This document shows, piece by piece, positions 48,633 through 61,473 of a DNA stretch of 64,000 nt (its first letter is position 1; the number at the start of each line of letters is the position of its first letter). The translations under genes and the position numbers were made by a program. This stretch comes from Solirubrobacterales bacterium (GTDB lineage Bacteria; Actinomycetota; Thermoleophilia; Solirubrobacterales; 70-9): the NCBI GenBank assembly GCA_030152805.1, contig JASLIG010000020.1, positions 1-64,000 on the forward strand, in the 5' to 3' direction. The notes beneath the pieces were generated by a model, which saw nothing but the letters and a program-made list of their open reading frames with translations, did no database searches and was not told the origin of the DNA.

Positions 48633-49507
48633 ACGGGGCCGAAGAGGGCGCGAGCCCGCTCGATCACGAGCTCGGGTTTCTCCTCGGCGATGAAATGCCC
48701 GCAGTGCTCGACTTCCTCGACGCTCATCTCCTCCGCGTAAGGCTCGTAGCCGGCCAGGATGTCGGCCCGGATCACCGGGTCCGCTTCACCGTGAAGGAGG
48801 AGGGTCGGCACCGAGCTGCGCCGCGAGCGGTAGTCGCCCCTTTTCAGGCGCGGCAGCTCGCGAAGGAGAAAGCTGCGGTAGACGTGGGAGGAAGCGAGCG
48901 CATGATCGCGGGGGCGGAAGGTCTCTGCGTAGCAGTCGAGCTCCTCTTCGCTCCAGCGCATCGACGGGTGGGCGCCGCGACGCAGGGCGAGCTTGACGAA
49001 GCCGGGCTGGAAGCGCAGCACGCTCGTGCCGATCCCCGGGGTGGCGAGAATGAACTGGTAGGCGGTCCGCCTCAGTGCCTGCGGCGTGACCTTGGGCGGC
49101 TCAAACCAGGGGTGCACGACACCGAGAGCCAGGTAATTGCGGATGCGTTGCGGTGCATCGAGACAGAGCAAGAAGCCGGTGTAGCCACCCCAGTCGTGGC
49201 CGATCAGGTCGACCCGGTCGAGGCCCAGCTCGTCCAGGAGAGCCGTGATATCGGCGGCGAATTCCGACATCTCGTAGCGTCCGGCCGGCGCCTCGCTCCA
49301 GCCGAAGCCGCGCAGGTCGGGGCAGATCAGCCGGCGTTCGCCGGCCAAGGCCGGGATCACCTTGCGCCAGATCCACCAGTGCTGCGGCCAACCGTGCAGG
49401 AGGAGGACCGGTGGCCCCTCCCCCGCTTCGGCGACGTGCAGGCGGGCGCCGGGGACGTCGACGTAGCGGTGCGTGACGCCTTCGATCTCTGGGGGCGCTC
49501 CGCGCAT
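48629..49507 (-). CDS. Alpha/beta hydrolase, epoxide-hydrolase-like
   Basis: 292 residues. Oxyanion motif HGWPQ, nucleophile elbow GHDWGGY (Asp nucleophile as in epoxide hydrolases and haloalkane dehalogenases), cap domain, and C-terminal HGEADPVI and CGHFIAEEKPE with the catalytic His. The sequence favours an epoxide hydrolase. The ATG is 7 bases from TAGATT, so probably leaderless. Confidence 0.9.
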   Translation of the reverse strand: MRGAPPEIEGVTHRYVDVPGARLHVAEAGEGPPVLLLHGWPQHWWIWRKVIPALAGERRLICPDLRGFGWSEAPAGRYEMSEFAADITALLDELGLDRVDLIGHDWGGYTGFLLCLDAPQRIRNYLALGVVHPWFEPPKVTPQALRRTAYQFILATPGIGTSVLRFQPGFVKLALRRGAHPSMRWSEEELDCYAETFRPRDHALASSHVYRSFLLRELPRLKRGDYRSRRSSVPTLLLHGEADPVIRADILAGYEPYAEEMSVEEVEHCGHFIAEEKPELVIERARALFGPV

Positions 49508-49514
49508 CGCCGTG

Positions 49515-49520
49515 AATCTA
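49515..49520 (-). promoter_or_regulatory. -10 box of leaderless promoter for the hydrolase
   Basis: TAGATT on the minus strand ends 7 bases before the ATG at 49507. Confidence 0.5.
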
Positions 49521-49568
49521 ACCGCAACCTCGCTAAAGCGATCCGGCCCGCCAACCGATGAAGGGGGC

Positions 49569-50177
49569 GTGAAAAACGCAAGAGTCGCCCTCTTCCTGCT
49601 GCCGTTGATCCTGCTCTTGACCGCCGGCCTCGTCCAGTCAGCCCTGGGCGCAGCCGAATTCGAAGCTGCGGCCCCCTTCGAATCGACCGCCGAGATCAGC
49701 GAAGAAGGCGAAGTCGAAGAAGAATGCGTCGAAGAATTCGAGGAGGGGGAAGAAGACGAAGAAGCGGTCGCCGAAACCGAGGAAGAATGCGAGGACGAAG
49801 CGGAGGAGAGCAGCCGCGTCTCGGCTGAGGACTGCCTGCTGCGCACCACCCACGCGCGGGTCGTCGCCTTTCCCTCGCGCAACCAGGTCCGGCTGACCCT
49901 CGGCTACACCACTTACGCACCCGCTCAGGCGACGGTGGAATACAAAGCCAGCCACGACCGCCTGGGAGCCGCTACCCGCCATCTCGGCCGCAGCGGCGTC
50001 GTCCGCCTCAGCAAGCACCTGGACGAAAAACAAATGAGCCGGGTGCGCGGGTCGGGCCGGTTCACGGTGACCGTGCACGTATCGGACGTGCCGGGGGCGT
50101 GTCAGCGCTTCGAGTCCGATCGGCTCGCAGTCGACCGCCGCGGTGGCTCCAAGATCACCTGGGGCGAGGACGACTAG
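49569..50177 (+). CDS. Secreted protein with Glu-rich acidic segment, unknown
   Basis: 202 residues: signal peptide (ARVALFLLPLILLLTAGLVQS), then about 60 residues dominated by Glu with interspersed Cys (EEECVEEFEEGEEDEEAV), then a compact beta-rich domain (DCLLRTTHARVVAF to GACQRFESDRLAV) likely closed by a disulfide. The GTG has GAAGGGGG upstream. The acidic stretch could bind cations. No family recognised. Confidence 0.7.
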   Translation: MKNARVALFLLPLILLLTAGLVQSALGAAEFEAAAPFESTAEISEEGEVEEECVEEFEEGEEDEEAVAETEEECEDEAEESSRVSAEDCLLRTTHARVVAFPSRNQVRLTLGYTTYAPAQATVEYKASHDRLGAATRHLGRSGVVRLSKHLDEKQMSRVRGSGRFTVTVHVSDVPGACQRFESDRLAVDRRGGSKITWGEDD

Positions 50178-50830
50178 CCCAGCGGGGGCAGCGTCTCCCG
50201 CAACCAGGTTGCCGCGGCCGCCAGGTGCGCCGGATCGATCTGGTGGCCGAGCGCGGACTCGTGGTACTCGACAGCGAGCCCGCCGGCCTCGAGCAGTTGG
50301 CGCGCACGGCGGGCGAACTCGACGGCGATGATCGGGTCGTTGCTCCCGTGCGAGATGAAAGCGCGGGTGTCGAGGCGATCGTCAAAGCGCGGCGCCCAGC
50401 CCTCGACAGTCGGCACGAAGCCGCTGAAGGCCAGCGCTCCGGCGACCGGTGGGCGCTCGGCGCTGAGCGCCATCGCGTAGCTCATCACGGTGCCCATCGA
50501 GAACCCTCCCAGCACGGTCCGCGCCGGCTCGACGCCGGTCTCCTCCCAGAGCCGGTCGTGCAGCTCGGCCAGAGCGTGCCGCGCCGCGTGGAAGGTGTCG
50601 TGGTCGGGGTAGCCGACGCGTGGCACCAGGTACCAGTGATAGCCGGGTGACCCTTCGAGCACGAGCGGCGCCCGCGGGGTGACGACACGCAGCCGCCCAT
50701 CGGGATCGAGCGCGTCCGCCAGCCCGAGCAGGTCGCGCTCGTCAGTGCCGCGGCCGTGATGGAGCACCAGCAGCCCCTCCGGCGCCCGCTCCGCGGGCCG
50801 CTCGAGGTACGTCAAGGACCCGGCTGGCAC
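50174..50830 (-). CDS. Phospholipase/carboxylesterase-type serine hydrolase
   Basis: 218 residues of the esterase family related to YpfH: HHGRGTDERDL, nucleophile in GGFSMGTVMSYAMAL, catalytic Asp in HGSNDPIIAVEFAR and His in ALGHQIDP. Substrate unknown. It overlaps the end of the convergent acidic-protein gene by 4 bases and lies downstream of prfB. Confidence 0.87.
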   Translation of the reverse strand: MPAGSLTYLERPAERAPEGLLVLHHGRGTDERDLLGLADALDPDGRLRVVTPRAPLVLEGSPGYHWYLVPRVGYPDHDTFHAARHALAELHDRLWEETGVEPARTVLGGFSMGTVMSYAMALSAERPPVAGALAFSGFVPTVEGWAPRFDDRLDTRAFISHGSNDPIIAVEFARRARQLLEAGGLAVEYHESALGHQIDPAHLAAAATWLRETLPPLG

Positions 50831-50855
50831 CGTCCGCCCATCCTTCGCGCGAGCC

Positions 50856-51975
50856 TCAGCCGGCCGCCGCCGCGGCCGTCTTGTTCAGGTAGTCGCGGAT
50901 GAACTCGTCGAGGTCGCCGTCGAGGACGCGCTGCGCGTCGCCGGCCTCGTGCCCGGTGCGGTGGTCCTTGACCCTCTGGTCCGGGTGCAGGAAGTAGCTG
51001 CGGATCTGCGAGCCCCAGGCGACGTCCTTGACCTCGCCGCGCACCTTTGCCAGCTCCTCGGCGCGTTTGCGCTCCTCCAGCTCGATTAGCTTCGAGCGCA
51101 GCAGCTGCATCGCCACGGCCTTGTTCTGGGTCTGCGAGCGCTCGTTCTGGCACTGCACGACGACCCCGGTTGGCACGTGGGTGATGCGCACCGCGGAATC
51201 GGTCTTGTTGACGTGCTGGCCACCGGCGCCGGAGGCGCGGTAGGTGTCGATGCGCAGGTCGGCGTCATCGATCTCGACCTCCACCCCCTCGTCGACCAGC
51301 GGGCCGACGTCGAGCTGGGCGAAGCTGGTGTGGCGGCGGGCCGAGGAGTCGAAGGGGGAGATCCGCACCAAGCGGTGGACGCCGCGCTCGGCGGCGAAGA
51401 GCCCGTAGGCGTTCTCGCCCCGGGCGATGAAGGTCGCCGACTTGAGGCCCGCCTCCTCCCCCGGCGAGGCCTCCTTCATCTCGACCTCGAAGCCACGACC
51501 TTCGGCCCAGCGCAGGTACATGCGCAGCAGCATCTCGGCCCAGTCCTGGGAGTCGGTTCCGCCGGCGCCGGCGTGGACGCTGACCACGGCATCGCCGGCG
51601 TCGTAGGGACCGCTGAAGAGGCGCGCCTCTTCGAGCGCCGCGAGGTGACGCTCGACGGTGGCGAGCTGTGTGCCCAGCTCGGCCGCCATCTCCTCATCCT
51701 CCGCCGCCATCTCCGCCAGGTCGCCGAGGTCGGCGACCTCGCCCTCGAGCTCGCGAAAGGTCTTCAGCCTGCGCTGCGCCCGGGCGTGCGCGGCCGAGGT
51801 GCCAGCCGCCGCCTCCTGGTTGTCCCAGAAGCCCGGCCGCTGCATCTCGGCCTCGAGCTTCTCGACTTCGGCCTCCAGTACCGCAGGGTCAAAGGTAGTC
51901 CGAGAGCAGGGACAGCTGCTCTCGGATCTCGGCCAGCCGCGCCGGCACGGACTCGGTTGACGCGGCTTCAGCCAT
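50856..51975 (-). CDS. prfB: Peptide chain release factor 2 with programmed +1 frameshift
   Basis: Releases polypeptides at UGA/UAA. The ATG at 51975 starts 28 codons (through DYL) that end at an in-frame TGA (51889-51891) in the classical CTTTGAC shift site. Shifting +1 continues as DPAVLEAEVEKLEAEMQRPGFWD to give about 372 residues, with GAGGTDSQDWAEML (GGQ-domain partner) and the catalytic GAGGQHVNKTDSAVR. The +1 shift is autoregulated by RF2 level. An 8-bp hairpin lies just upstream of the site. Confidence 0.96.
51889..51923 (-). promoter_or_regulatory. prfB frameshift site with upstream hairpin
   Basis: CTT-TGA-C at 51888-51894 is the slippery codon and stop. Seven bases before it ends an 8-bp perfect stem GAGAGCAG / CTGCTCTC (51916-51923 with 51902-51909). 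No Shine-Dalgarno-like spur of the E. coli type is visible. Confidence 0.75.
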
Positions 51976-51985
51976 GGCCCACAGG

Positions 51986-52855
51986 TTATTGCGGCGCTCG
52001 GGCGCTGAGGATCCAGGTCGAGGCGGGCGCGTAGACACCGTCGGGGCCATCGAACTCGGCCAGCGCCTTACGCAGCTCGGCGGCGATCTTCGGCCGGATC
52101 TCGCCGATCCGGTCTTCCCAGAGCCGCAGGACCTCTCCGGCTGGGCCGAGCGCCATGTTGAACTCGACCGCGTGGTCGAGGTCGTTGCCGATCTTCAGCG
52201 GCAGGTCGCAGCGCTGCAGGCTGATCTCCTCGAAGCCGGCGATCTTGAGCTGCTCGCTGACCGTGTCTGCGTTGGCCATCGAGAAGGGGCCGGGCCCGCA
52301 GGTCGGCTCGTCGCTCTCCTCGGGATGATCTAGGTACTCGTCGACGACCAGCTCCGCCCGGCGGACCCATTCGTTGTCTTCCTTACGCCGCCAGACAACA
52401 GCGCAGAGACGCCCGCCAGGGGTCAGCGCCTCGCACACGTTGCGCAGCGCCGCCACGGGGTTGGCGAAGAACATGATCCCCATCCGCGAGAAGGCGTAGT
52501 CGAACGTCTCGCCGAACTCGGTCACCTGCACGTCGCCGACGTCGAAGCGGACGTTCGCGACCCCGGCTTCCTCCGCCTCCTTGCGAGCCATCTCGATGAA
52601 CGGCTCCGAGACGTCGACGCCGAGCGCCTCGCCCTCGGCCCCAATCAAGCCGGCCAACCGCTGGGTCGTATCGCCGAAACCGCAGCCGAGATCGACGACC
52701 CGGTCGCCCGGCCGCGGCGGGTGCGCCGCCATCGCCGCCTCGCCGTGCGCGCCAAGGCCGCCGGCGACCAGCTCGCGGTAGCGCACAAAGCGGTCGAACA
52801 GCGGCCCGCTCCAGGCCTCAGTCGCCTCGCGGTTCTCTGCGGCCGGGGTGCCCAT
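51986..52855 (-). CDS. SAM-dependent methyltransferase (class I)
   Basis: 289 residues with the Rossmann motif RVVDLGCGFGDTTQRLA, acidic GVDVSEPFIEMAR, and YAFSRMGIMFFANPVAALRN, as in UbiE/ubiquinone-type or small-molecule methyltransferases. The ATG at 52855 is set by TACCAT 7 bases upstream. Its first codons overlap the end of the SnoaL-like gene by 38 bases in another frame. It sits between secA and prfB, breaking their usual adjacency. Confidence 0.86.
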   Translation of the reverse strand: MGTPAAENREATEAWSGPLFDRFVRYRELVAGGLGAHGEAAMAAHPPRPGDRVVDLGCGFGDTTQRLAGLIGAEGEALGVDVSEPFIEMARKEAEEAGVANVRFDVGDVQVTEFGETFDYAFSRMGIMFFANPVAALRNVCEALTPGGRLCAVVWRRKEDNEWVRRAELVVDEYLDHPEESDEPTCGPGPFSMANADTVSEQLKIAGFEEISLQRCDLPLKIGNDLDHAVEFNMALGPAGEVLRLWEDRIGEIRPKIAAELRKALAEFDGPDGVYAPASTWILSARAPQ

Positions 52856-53239
52856 CGCCACCATGGTACGCCCGCCAAGCCATCTCGCGATCCTCAAAGG
52901 GCCGCCAGCTGCGAATCCGATGCTCGCGCAGCTCAAACAGCCAAGCCATCTCCTCCGTGGAGGCATGCGAGCCGTCCTCGTCCCAGTGCCAACTCCGCCG
53001 GATCAGCGCCAACGCCCGACCGCCCCCCGACTCCGTGTCGTCCTCGAACAGCTCCTCCACCTCGATCGTCTGCTGCACCCCCCCAGGCGCCCGTGTAGCC
53101 CAAACCCGCGCCGCCTCAACCCCCTTGCGCAACCCCTTCATCGCATGAAGCTCAACCTCCGGATCGAGCGTGCCCACGAACGAATCGAGATCCCTCTCGT
53201 TGAAGGCCCGAATGAACTCCCGAACCGGGTCGTGGGCCT

Positions 53240-53255
<16 letters not shown>
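52818..53255 (-). CDS. SnoaL/NTF2-like protein
   Basis: About 145 residues of the cone-like NTF2 fold: PVREFIRAFNERDLDSFVGTLDPEVELHAMKG, then W/H-rich strands (RRSWHWDEDG, MAWLFELREHRIRSWRPFEDREMAW). Members are enzymes or binding proteins for small hydrophobics. Start uncertain: GTG 53255 overlaps the secA end by 16 bases; a later non-ATG start is possible. It is probably co-transcribed with secA. Confidence 0.7.
52863..52868 (-). promoter_or_regulatory. -10 box of leaderless promoter for the methyltransferase
   Basis: TACCAT on the minus strand ends 7 bases before the ATG at 52855. Confidence 0.45.
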
Positions 53256-56086
<2,831 letters not shown>

Positions 56087-56092
56087 GGCCCA

Positions 56093-56098
56093 AGGGTA
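56093..56098 (-). promoter_or_regulatory. -10 box of leaderless promoter for secA
   Basis: TACCCT on the minus strand ends 6 bases before the ATG at 56086. Confidence 0.45.
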
Positions 56099-56150
56099 GC
56101 GGGGGGTGTGCCGAGGGGATCGGCCGCGTGCCGGGTAGGCTGGCCGCCGC

Positions 56151-57848
56151 ATGGTGAGTGCCGAAGAGATCGGGGCGATCGCCGTCTTCGGAGCGCTCGA
56201 CGAGGTCGAGCGAGAGCGGCTTTCCGGCGTGGCGGCCGACATCGGTCTGGTGGCGGGAGAGTTCGCCGCGCACGAGGGCGACGAGCGTGCGGTCTTCGCC
56301 GTGCTCGAGGGACGGATCGAGGCGGTCAAGTCCGTCGACGGGGTCGAGCGGGTCGTCGGCGAGCGCCTCCCCGGCGACGTCTTCGGCGAGGTGCCGATCG
56401 CGCTCGGAACGGTGTTTCCGGTCGGCTTCCGCGCCGCCGAGGACTCGCGCGTAATGCGGCTCGAAGCCAGCGACTACCACGCCGTCGCGGCCGTGGTCCC
56501 GGACGTCGGCAAGGTGATCGGCAAGCTCGCGGCCCATCGGATGGGCGGCTCGCGCGGGCTCGAGGGCATCGCCGCCGACCCACCGCCGCCGCGCGCCCTC
56601 GTGGTCGGGCATCGCTGGGATGCGTCCTGCGCCGAGCTGAGGCGCTTCCTGGATCGCAACCAGATCACCTTCAGGTGGCTCACGCCGGAGACGCCCGACG
56701 CGACGGGGCAGTGGGGTGGCTCGCTCCCCCCGGAGGGGGACTGGCCGGCCATCCGCGTCGTCGACGGCAAGACCGCCATGCGCCCGGAGCTGCGAGAGGT
56801 GGCCGAGCTGCTCGGCGTCGAGACCGCGGCGGGGGGCGGGGAATACGACACGGTGATCGTCGGCGCCGGCCCCGCCGGCCTGGCCGCGGCCGTCTACGGG
56901 GCATCGGAGGGACTGCGCACGATCGTGGTCGAGCGGGAAGCCCCCGGCGGCCAGGCCGGCACCTCATCGCGGATCGAGAACTACCTCGGCTTCCCCTCGG
57001 GGGTCTCCGGGGACGAGCTGGCGAGCCGGGCGCTGCAGCAGGCGCGGCGGCTCGGCGCCGAGATCCTCGTCACCCGATCGATCGAGCGGATAGACGCCGA
57101 AACCCTGGAGCTGCACCTCGACGCCGGCGACGTCCTGCACGCCCGGACGATCATCCTCGCCTGCGGCGTCGCCTGGCGCCGCCTCCCGATCGAGGGCTTC
57201 GACCGCCTCGCGGGCAAGGGGATCTCCTACGGGGCGGCGCGCAGCGAAGCGTCGAACACGCACGGCCTCGACGTCCACATCGTCGGTGCGGGCAACTCGG
57301 CGGGGCAGGCCGCGCTCTTCTTCTCCACCCACGCGCGCAGCGTGACGATCCTCTGCCGCGGGGCAACGCTGGAGAAAAGCATGTCGCGCTACCTGATCGA
57401 CCAGCTCGCGACCCGCTTGAACATCGAGGCGATCTTCGGCGCCGAAGTGGCGGCGGTGCACGGCGTCGACTCGCTCGAGGCGATCGACGTGCGCGACTCC
57501 GGGTCGGGCGAGACCTCCCAGCTGGAGTCCGGCGGTCTGTTCCTCTTCATCGGGGCCGATGCGGAGACGGCCTGGCTGCCAGCCGAGATTGCGCTCGACC
57601 GCCGCGGCTACGTGCTGACCGGCGCCGAAGCGCACTCCGCCGCGAGCTGGACGCTCGACCGCGACCCCTACCTCCTCGAGACGAGCGTCCCCGGCATCTT
57701 CGCCTGCGGCGACGTCCGCTGCGGCCCGGTGAAGCGCGTCGCCGCCGCTGTCGGCGAGGGCAGCATGTCGATCGCCTTCGTCCACCAGTTCCTCAAGCAG
57801 GCCGACGGCGCCGGGCCCTCGCACCCAACCTCCAAGCAGACGGCGTGA
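56151..57848 (+). CDS. Cyclic-nucleotide-binding domain / thioredoxin-reductase-like fusion without CxxC
   Basis: 565 residues in three parts: a CRP-type cNMP-binding domain (about 8-130; GEFAAHEGDERAVFAVLEGR, LPGDVFGEVPIAL), a glutaredoxin-like segment (about 147-225; CAELRRFLDRNQITFRW), and an FAD/NAD(P) thioredoxin-reductase-like module (from 232; VIVGAGPAGLAAAVYGA, GGQAGTSSRIENYLGFP, VHIVGAGNSAGQAALFF, GIFACGDVR). At the site of the redox CxxC the chain reads SYGAARSEA, so disulfide reduction of the usual kind is impossible. Ligand and electron acceptor unknown. Confidence 0.9.
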   Translation: MVSAEEIGAIAVFGALDEVERERLSGVAADIGLVAGEFAAHEGDERAVFAVLEGRIEAVKSVDGVERVVGERLPGDVFGEVPIALGTVFPVGFRAAEDSRVMRLEASDYHAVAAVVPDVGKVIGKLAAHRMGGSRGLEGIAADPPPPRALVVGHRWDASCAELRRFLDRNQITFRWLTPETPDATGQWGGSLPPEGDWPAIRVVDGKTAMRPELREVAELLGVETAAGGGEYDTVIVGAGPAGLAAAVYGASEGLRTIVVEREAPGGQAGTSSRIENYLGFPSGVSGDELASRALQQARRLGAEILVTRSIERIDAETLELHLDAGDVLHARTIILACGVAWRRLPIEGFDRLAGKGISYGAARSEASNTHGLDVHIVGAGNSAGQAALFFSTHARSVTILCRGATLEKSMSRYLIDQLATRLNIEAIFGAEVAAVHGVDSLEAIDVRDSGSGETSQLESGGLFLFIGADAETAWLPAEIALDRRGYVLTGAEAHSAASWTLDRDPYLLETSVPGIFACGDVRCGPVKRVAAAVGEGSMSIAFVHQFLKQADGAGPSHPTSKQTA

Positions 57849-57855
57849 GCCCCTC

Positions 57856-58203
57856 TTAGGCGGTGCGGCCCCGCATCCGGGCGGCGGCGCGGCGCGTCTG
57901 CGTGCGCTTGCGGCGCAGCTCGCGGTGCTTCTTGACCTGGCGGCGAATGTCCTCGGCGAGCTCGTGGATCGTGTGCATCATCTCCGGCGTCGCCTCGCGC
58001 GCCCGCAGGGTGACGCCCTTGAGGCGCAGCGTCGCCTCGGCGACCTGGCTGTCCTCGATCGAGGGGTTGCGCTCTTCGTAGACCTCGACGTCGAGGGTAG
58101 CCAGCTCCGACACCTGTTTGCCGACCCGGCGAAATCGCTTGGTCACGTGACCCCGCAGCTCGTCGGTTATCTCGACGTTGCGCCCACGAATCTCGATCCG
58201 CAT
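57856..58203 (-). CDS. hpf: Ribosome hibernation factor (HPF/RaiA, short form)
   Basis: 115 residues of the beta-alpha-beta-beta-beta-alpha HPF fold (RIEIRGRNVEITDELRGHVTKRF, ATLRLKGVTLRAREATPEMMHTIHELAEDI) with a strongly basic tail (KKHRELRRKRTQTRRAAARMR) instead of the long-form dimerisation domain. It inactivates ribosomes in stationary phase. The ATG has AAGGAGGAAAAG in front, the best ribosome site in the window. It heads the hpf-secA-prfB block. Confidence 0.92.
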   Translation of the reverse strand: MRIEIRGRNVEITDELRGHVTKRFRRVGKQVSELATLDVEVYEERNPSIEDSQVAEATLRLKGVTLRAREATPEMMHTIHELAEDIRRQVKKHRELRRKRTQTRRAAARMRGRTA

Positions 58204-58262
58204 CTTTTCCTCCTTGGTGTCGGGCTCCCGATGCTACGCCGTCACCGGCGTCCGGTAAAGGG

Positions 58263-58886
58263 TCAGAGGCGCCTGGTGAAGGTGATCGCAACTACCCGGA
58301 TCGCGCCGCCGTCACGCAGCGCCCGGGCGCAGGCCGAGAGGGTGGCGCCCGTGGTGAGGACGTCGTCGACGAGCAGGACGCTGCGTGGCGCGGCGTGGCG
58401 CAGCTCGACGTGCGGCGGCTGCCCGATGCGCTCGGCCCGGCGCCTGCCGACCTGGCGAGCGGCGCCGCGGCGCCTCAGGCACGGCTCCGTGCTCAGACCT
58501 GTCCGCTCCGCGAGGGCGGCAGCGATCTCGGCGGCGGGGTCGAAGCCGCGGGCCAGCGAGCGCAGCGCCGCCGTCGGCACCGGCACGATCTCGCCGCTGA
58601 GCAGGCTCGCCGGCGCCAGCCAGTGCAGCCGCTCGGCGATCAGGTCCGCGACCGGCAGCAGGCGGCGGAACTTGAGCGCGCTGACGAGGTCGCGGGCGAC
58701 GCCCTCGTGCGGCGCCGAGGACCAGCAGCGATCGAGCCCGGCGACCCTGCTGCCTGGCAGGGGATCGGCCTCGGCGAGGCGACGCGCGCAGCGGGTGCAG
58801 AGAACGCCGCCAGGCCGGCAGCCGCGCCCGCAGGCAGCGCAGAGCGCCGGCAGCAGGCCAGCGGCGACGGCGTGGAGCGGCTTCAT
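58263..58886 (-). CDS. ComF-family phosphoribosyltransferase-like protein
   Basis: 207 residues: N-terminal zinc finger (CAACGRGC, CTRC), the ALKFRRLLPVADLIA segment, and PRPP loop VLLVDDVLTTGATLSAC. ComF proteins assist uptake and handling of transforming DNA in competent bacteria; many non-competent genomes carry one. It is 60 bases upstream of hpf, as comFC is in Bacillus. Confidence 0.92.
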   Translation of the reverse strand: MKPLHAVAAGLLPALCAACGRGCRPGGVLCTRCARRLAEADPLPGSRVAGLDRCWSSAPHEGVARDLVSALKFRRLLPVADLIAERLHWLAPASLLSGEIVPVPTAALRSLARGFDPAAEIAAALAERTGLSTEPCLRRRGAARQVGRRRAERIGQPPHVELRHAAPRSVLLVDDVLTTGATLSACARALRDGGAIRVVAITFTRRL

Positions 58887-58942
58887 GCCCCGATCCTGAG
58901 GCGAGGGGGCGCGCCCGTGGCGCGCTGGATGTCACGAAAGGC

Positions 58943-59953
58943 TCAGGCTTTGGCAACGCGGCCGGCGATCGCGCCGACCAGCATCGCCTCGGGCGGCAGC
59001 TCCGCGCCCGAGAGCAGGATCGAGTCGCGTACCCAGGAGCCGGCGCCGAGCCGGCAGCCGTCGCCGACGATGGCCGGTCCCTGGATCCGCGCCCCGGCGC
59101 CCAGCTCCACGCCAGCGCCGATCAGCGCCGGGCCCTCGACCTCGGCGCCGTCCAGCGGGCTCGCCGAACGGATGCCCTCCCCCACCTCCGGCGCGCCGGG
59201 CTCGACCCGCACCGCACCGCTGAGTGCGTCGAGATTTCCCTGGCGCAGCTCGCCGAGATTGCCGATGTCGTTCCAGTAGGCGTCGATCTCGTGCGAGTAG
59301 AAGGGAACGTCGTTCTCCAGCAATGCCGGGAAGACGTCCATCGCCCAGTCGGCGAAGCCAGGTGGGTCATCCGGACCCGCGGCCCTGCTCGTGCCCGGCT
59401 CCGGGAAGAAGTCGAAGATCTCGGCGCGGAACATGTAGATGCAGGTGTTGGCGAGATCCGAGAGCGCCTCGGCGGGGTCGGGCTTCTCCTGGAATCCCTG
59501 GACGCGGCCGTCCTCGCCGGCGATGACGACGCCGTACTGGTCGGTCTCGGCGACCCGCTTGGTGGCCATCGTCGCGATACCGTCGTGGGACTCGTGGAAC
59601 TCGCGCATCGCGGCGAAGTCGAGATCGGTCAGCGCGTCCCCGGCCACGACCAGGAACGAGCCGCCGAGGAAGGCGGCGGCGTTGCGAACCCCTCCCGCCG
59701 TCCCCAGGAGGTGCTCCTCGCGGCTGTAGGTGAGCTCGATGCCGAAATCGGAGCCGTCGCCGAAGTGGTCCTCGATCGTCTCGGGGAACCAGTACAGGTT
59801 GGCGATCGCCTCGCCGAAGCCGTGGCGGGCGAGCAGCCGCACGCTGTGCTCCATCACCGGCCGGTTCAGCACCGGCACCATCGGCTTCGGCATCGCGTAG
59901 GTGACCGGGCGCAGCCGGGTGCCGAGCCCGGCCGCCAAGACCATTGCCCTCAT
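58943..59953 (-). CDS. NDP-sugar pyrophosphorylase with left-handed beta-helix
   Basis: 336 residues: nucleotidyltransferase signature VLAAGLGTRLRPVTYAMPKPMVPVLNRP, TAGGVRNAA, and a C-terminal hexapeptide-repeat region (LIGAGVELGAGARIQGPAIVGDG). It activates a sugar-1-phosphate, probably mannose- or glucose-1-phosphate. Its ATG directly abuts the ahcY stop. Confidence 0.9.
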   Translation of the reverse strand: MRAMVLAAGLGTRLRPVTYAMPKPMVPVLNRPVMEHSVRLLARHGFGEAIANLYWFPETIEDHFGDGSDFGIELTYSREEHLLGTAGGVRNAAAFLGGSFLVVAGDALTDLDFAAMREFHESHDGIATMATKRVAETDQYGVVIAGEDGRVQGFQEKPDPAEALSDLANTCIYMFRAEIFDFFPEPGTSRAAGPDDPPGFADWAMDVFPALLENDVPFYSHEIDAYWNDIGNLGELRQGNLDALSGAVRVEPGAPEVGEGIRSASPLDGAEVEGPALIGAGVELGAGARIQGPAIVGDGCRLGAGSWVRDSILLSGAELPPEAMLVGAIAGRVAKA

Positions 59954-61372
<1,419 letters not shown>

Positions 61373-61473
61373 CGATTCCTTTCGTCTATTTGTCCCGGCG
61401 AAGGATACGTAGAAACCGTCAGCCGGACGTGCCGGTGGAACGAGGTCCATACGGACACCGGAGCATCGACACG

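Noticed and set aside
61373..61473. SAH riboswitch before ahcY
   Set aside because: The conserved SAH-riboswitch core was not seen in the leader; it has only weak GC hairpins.
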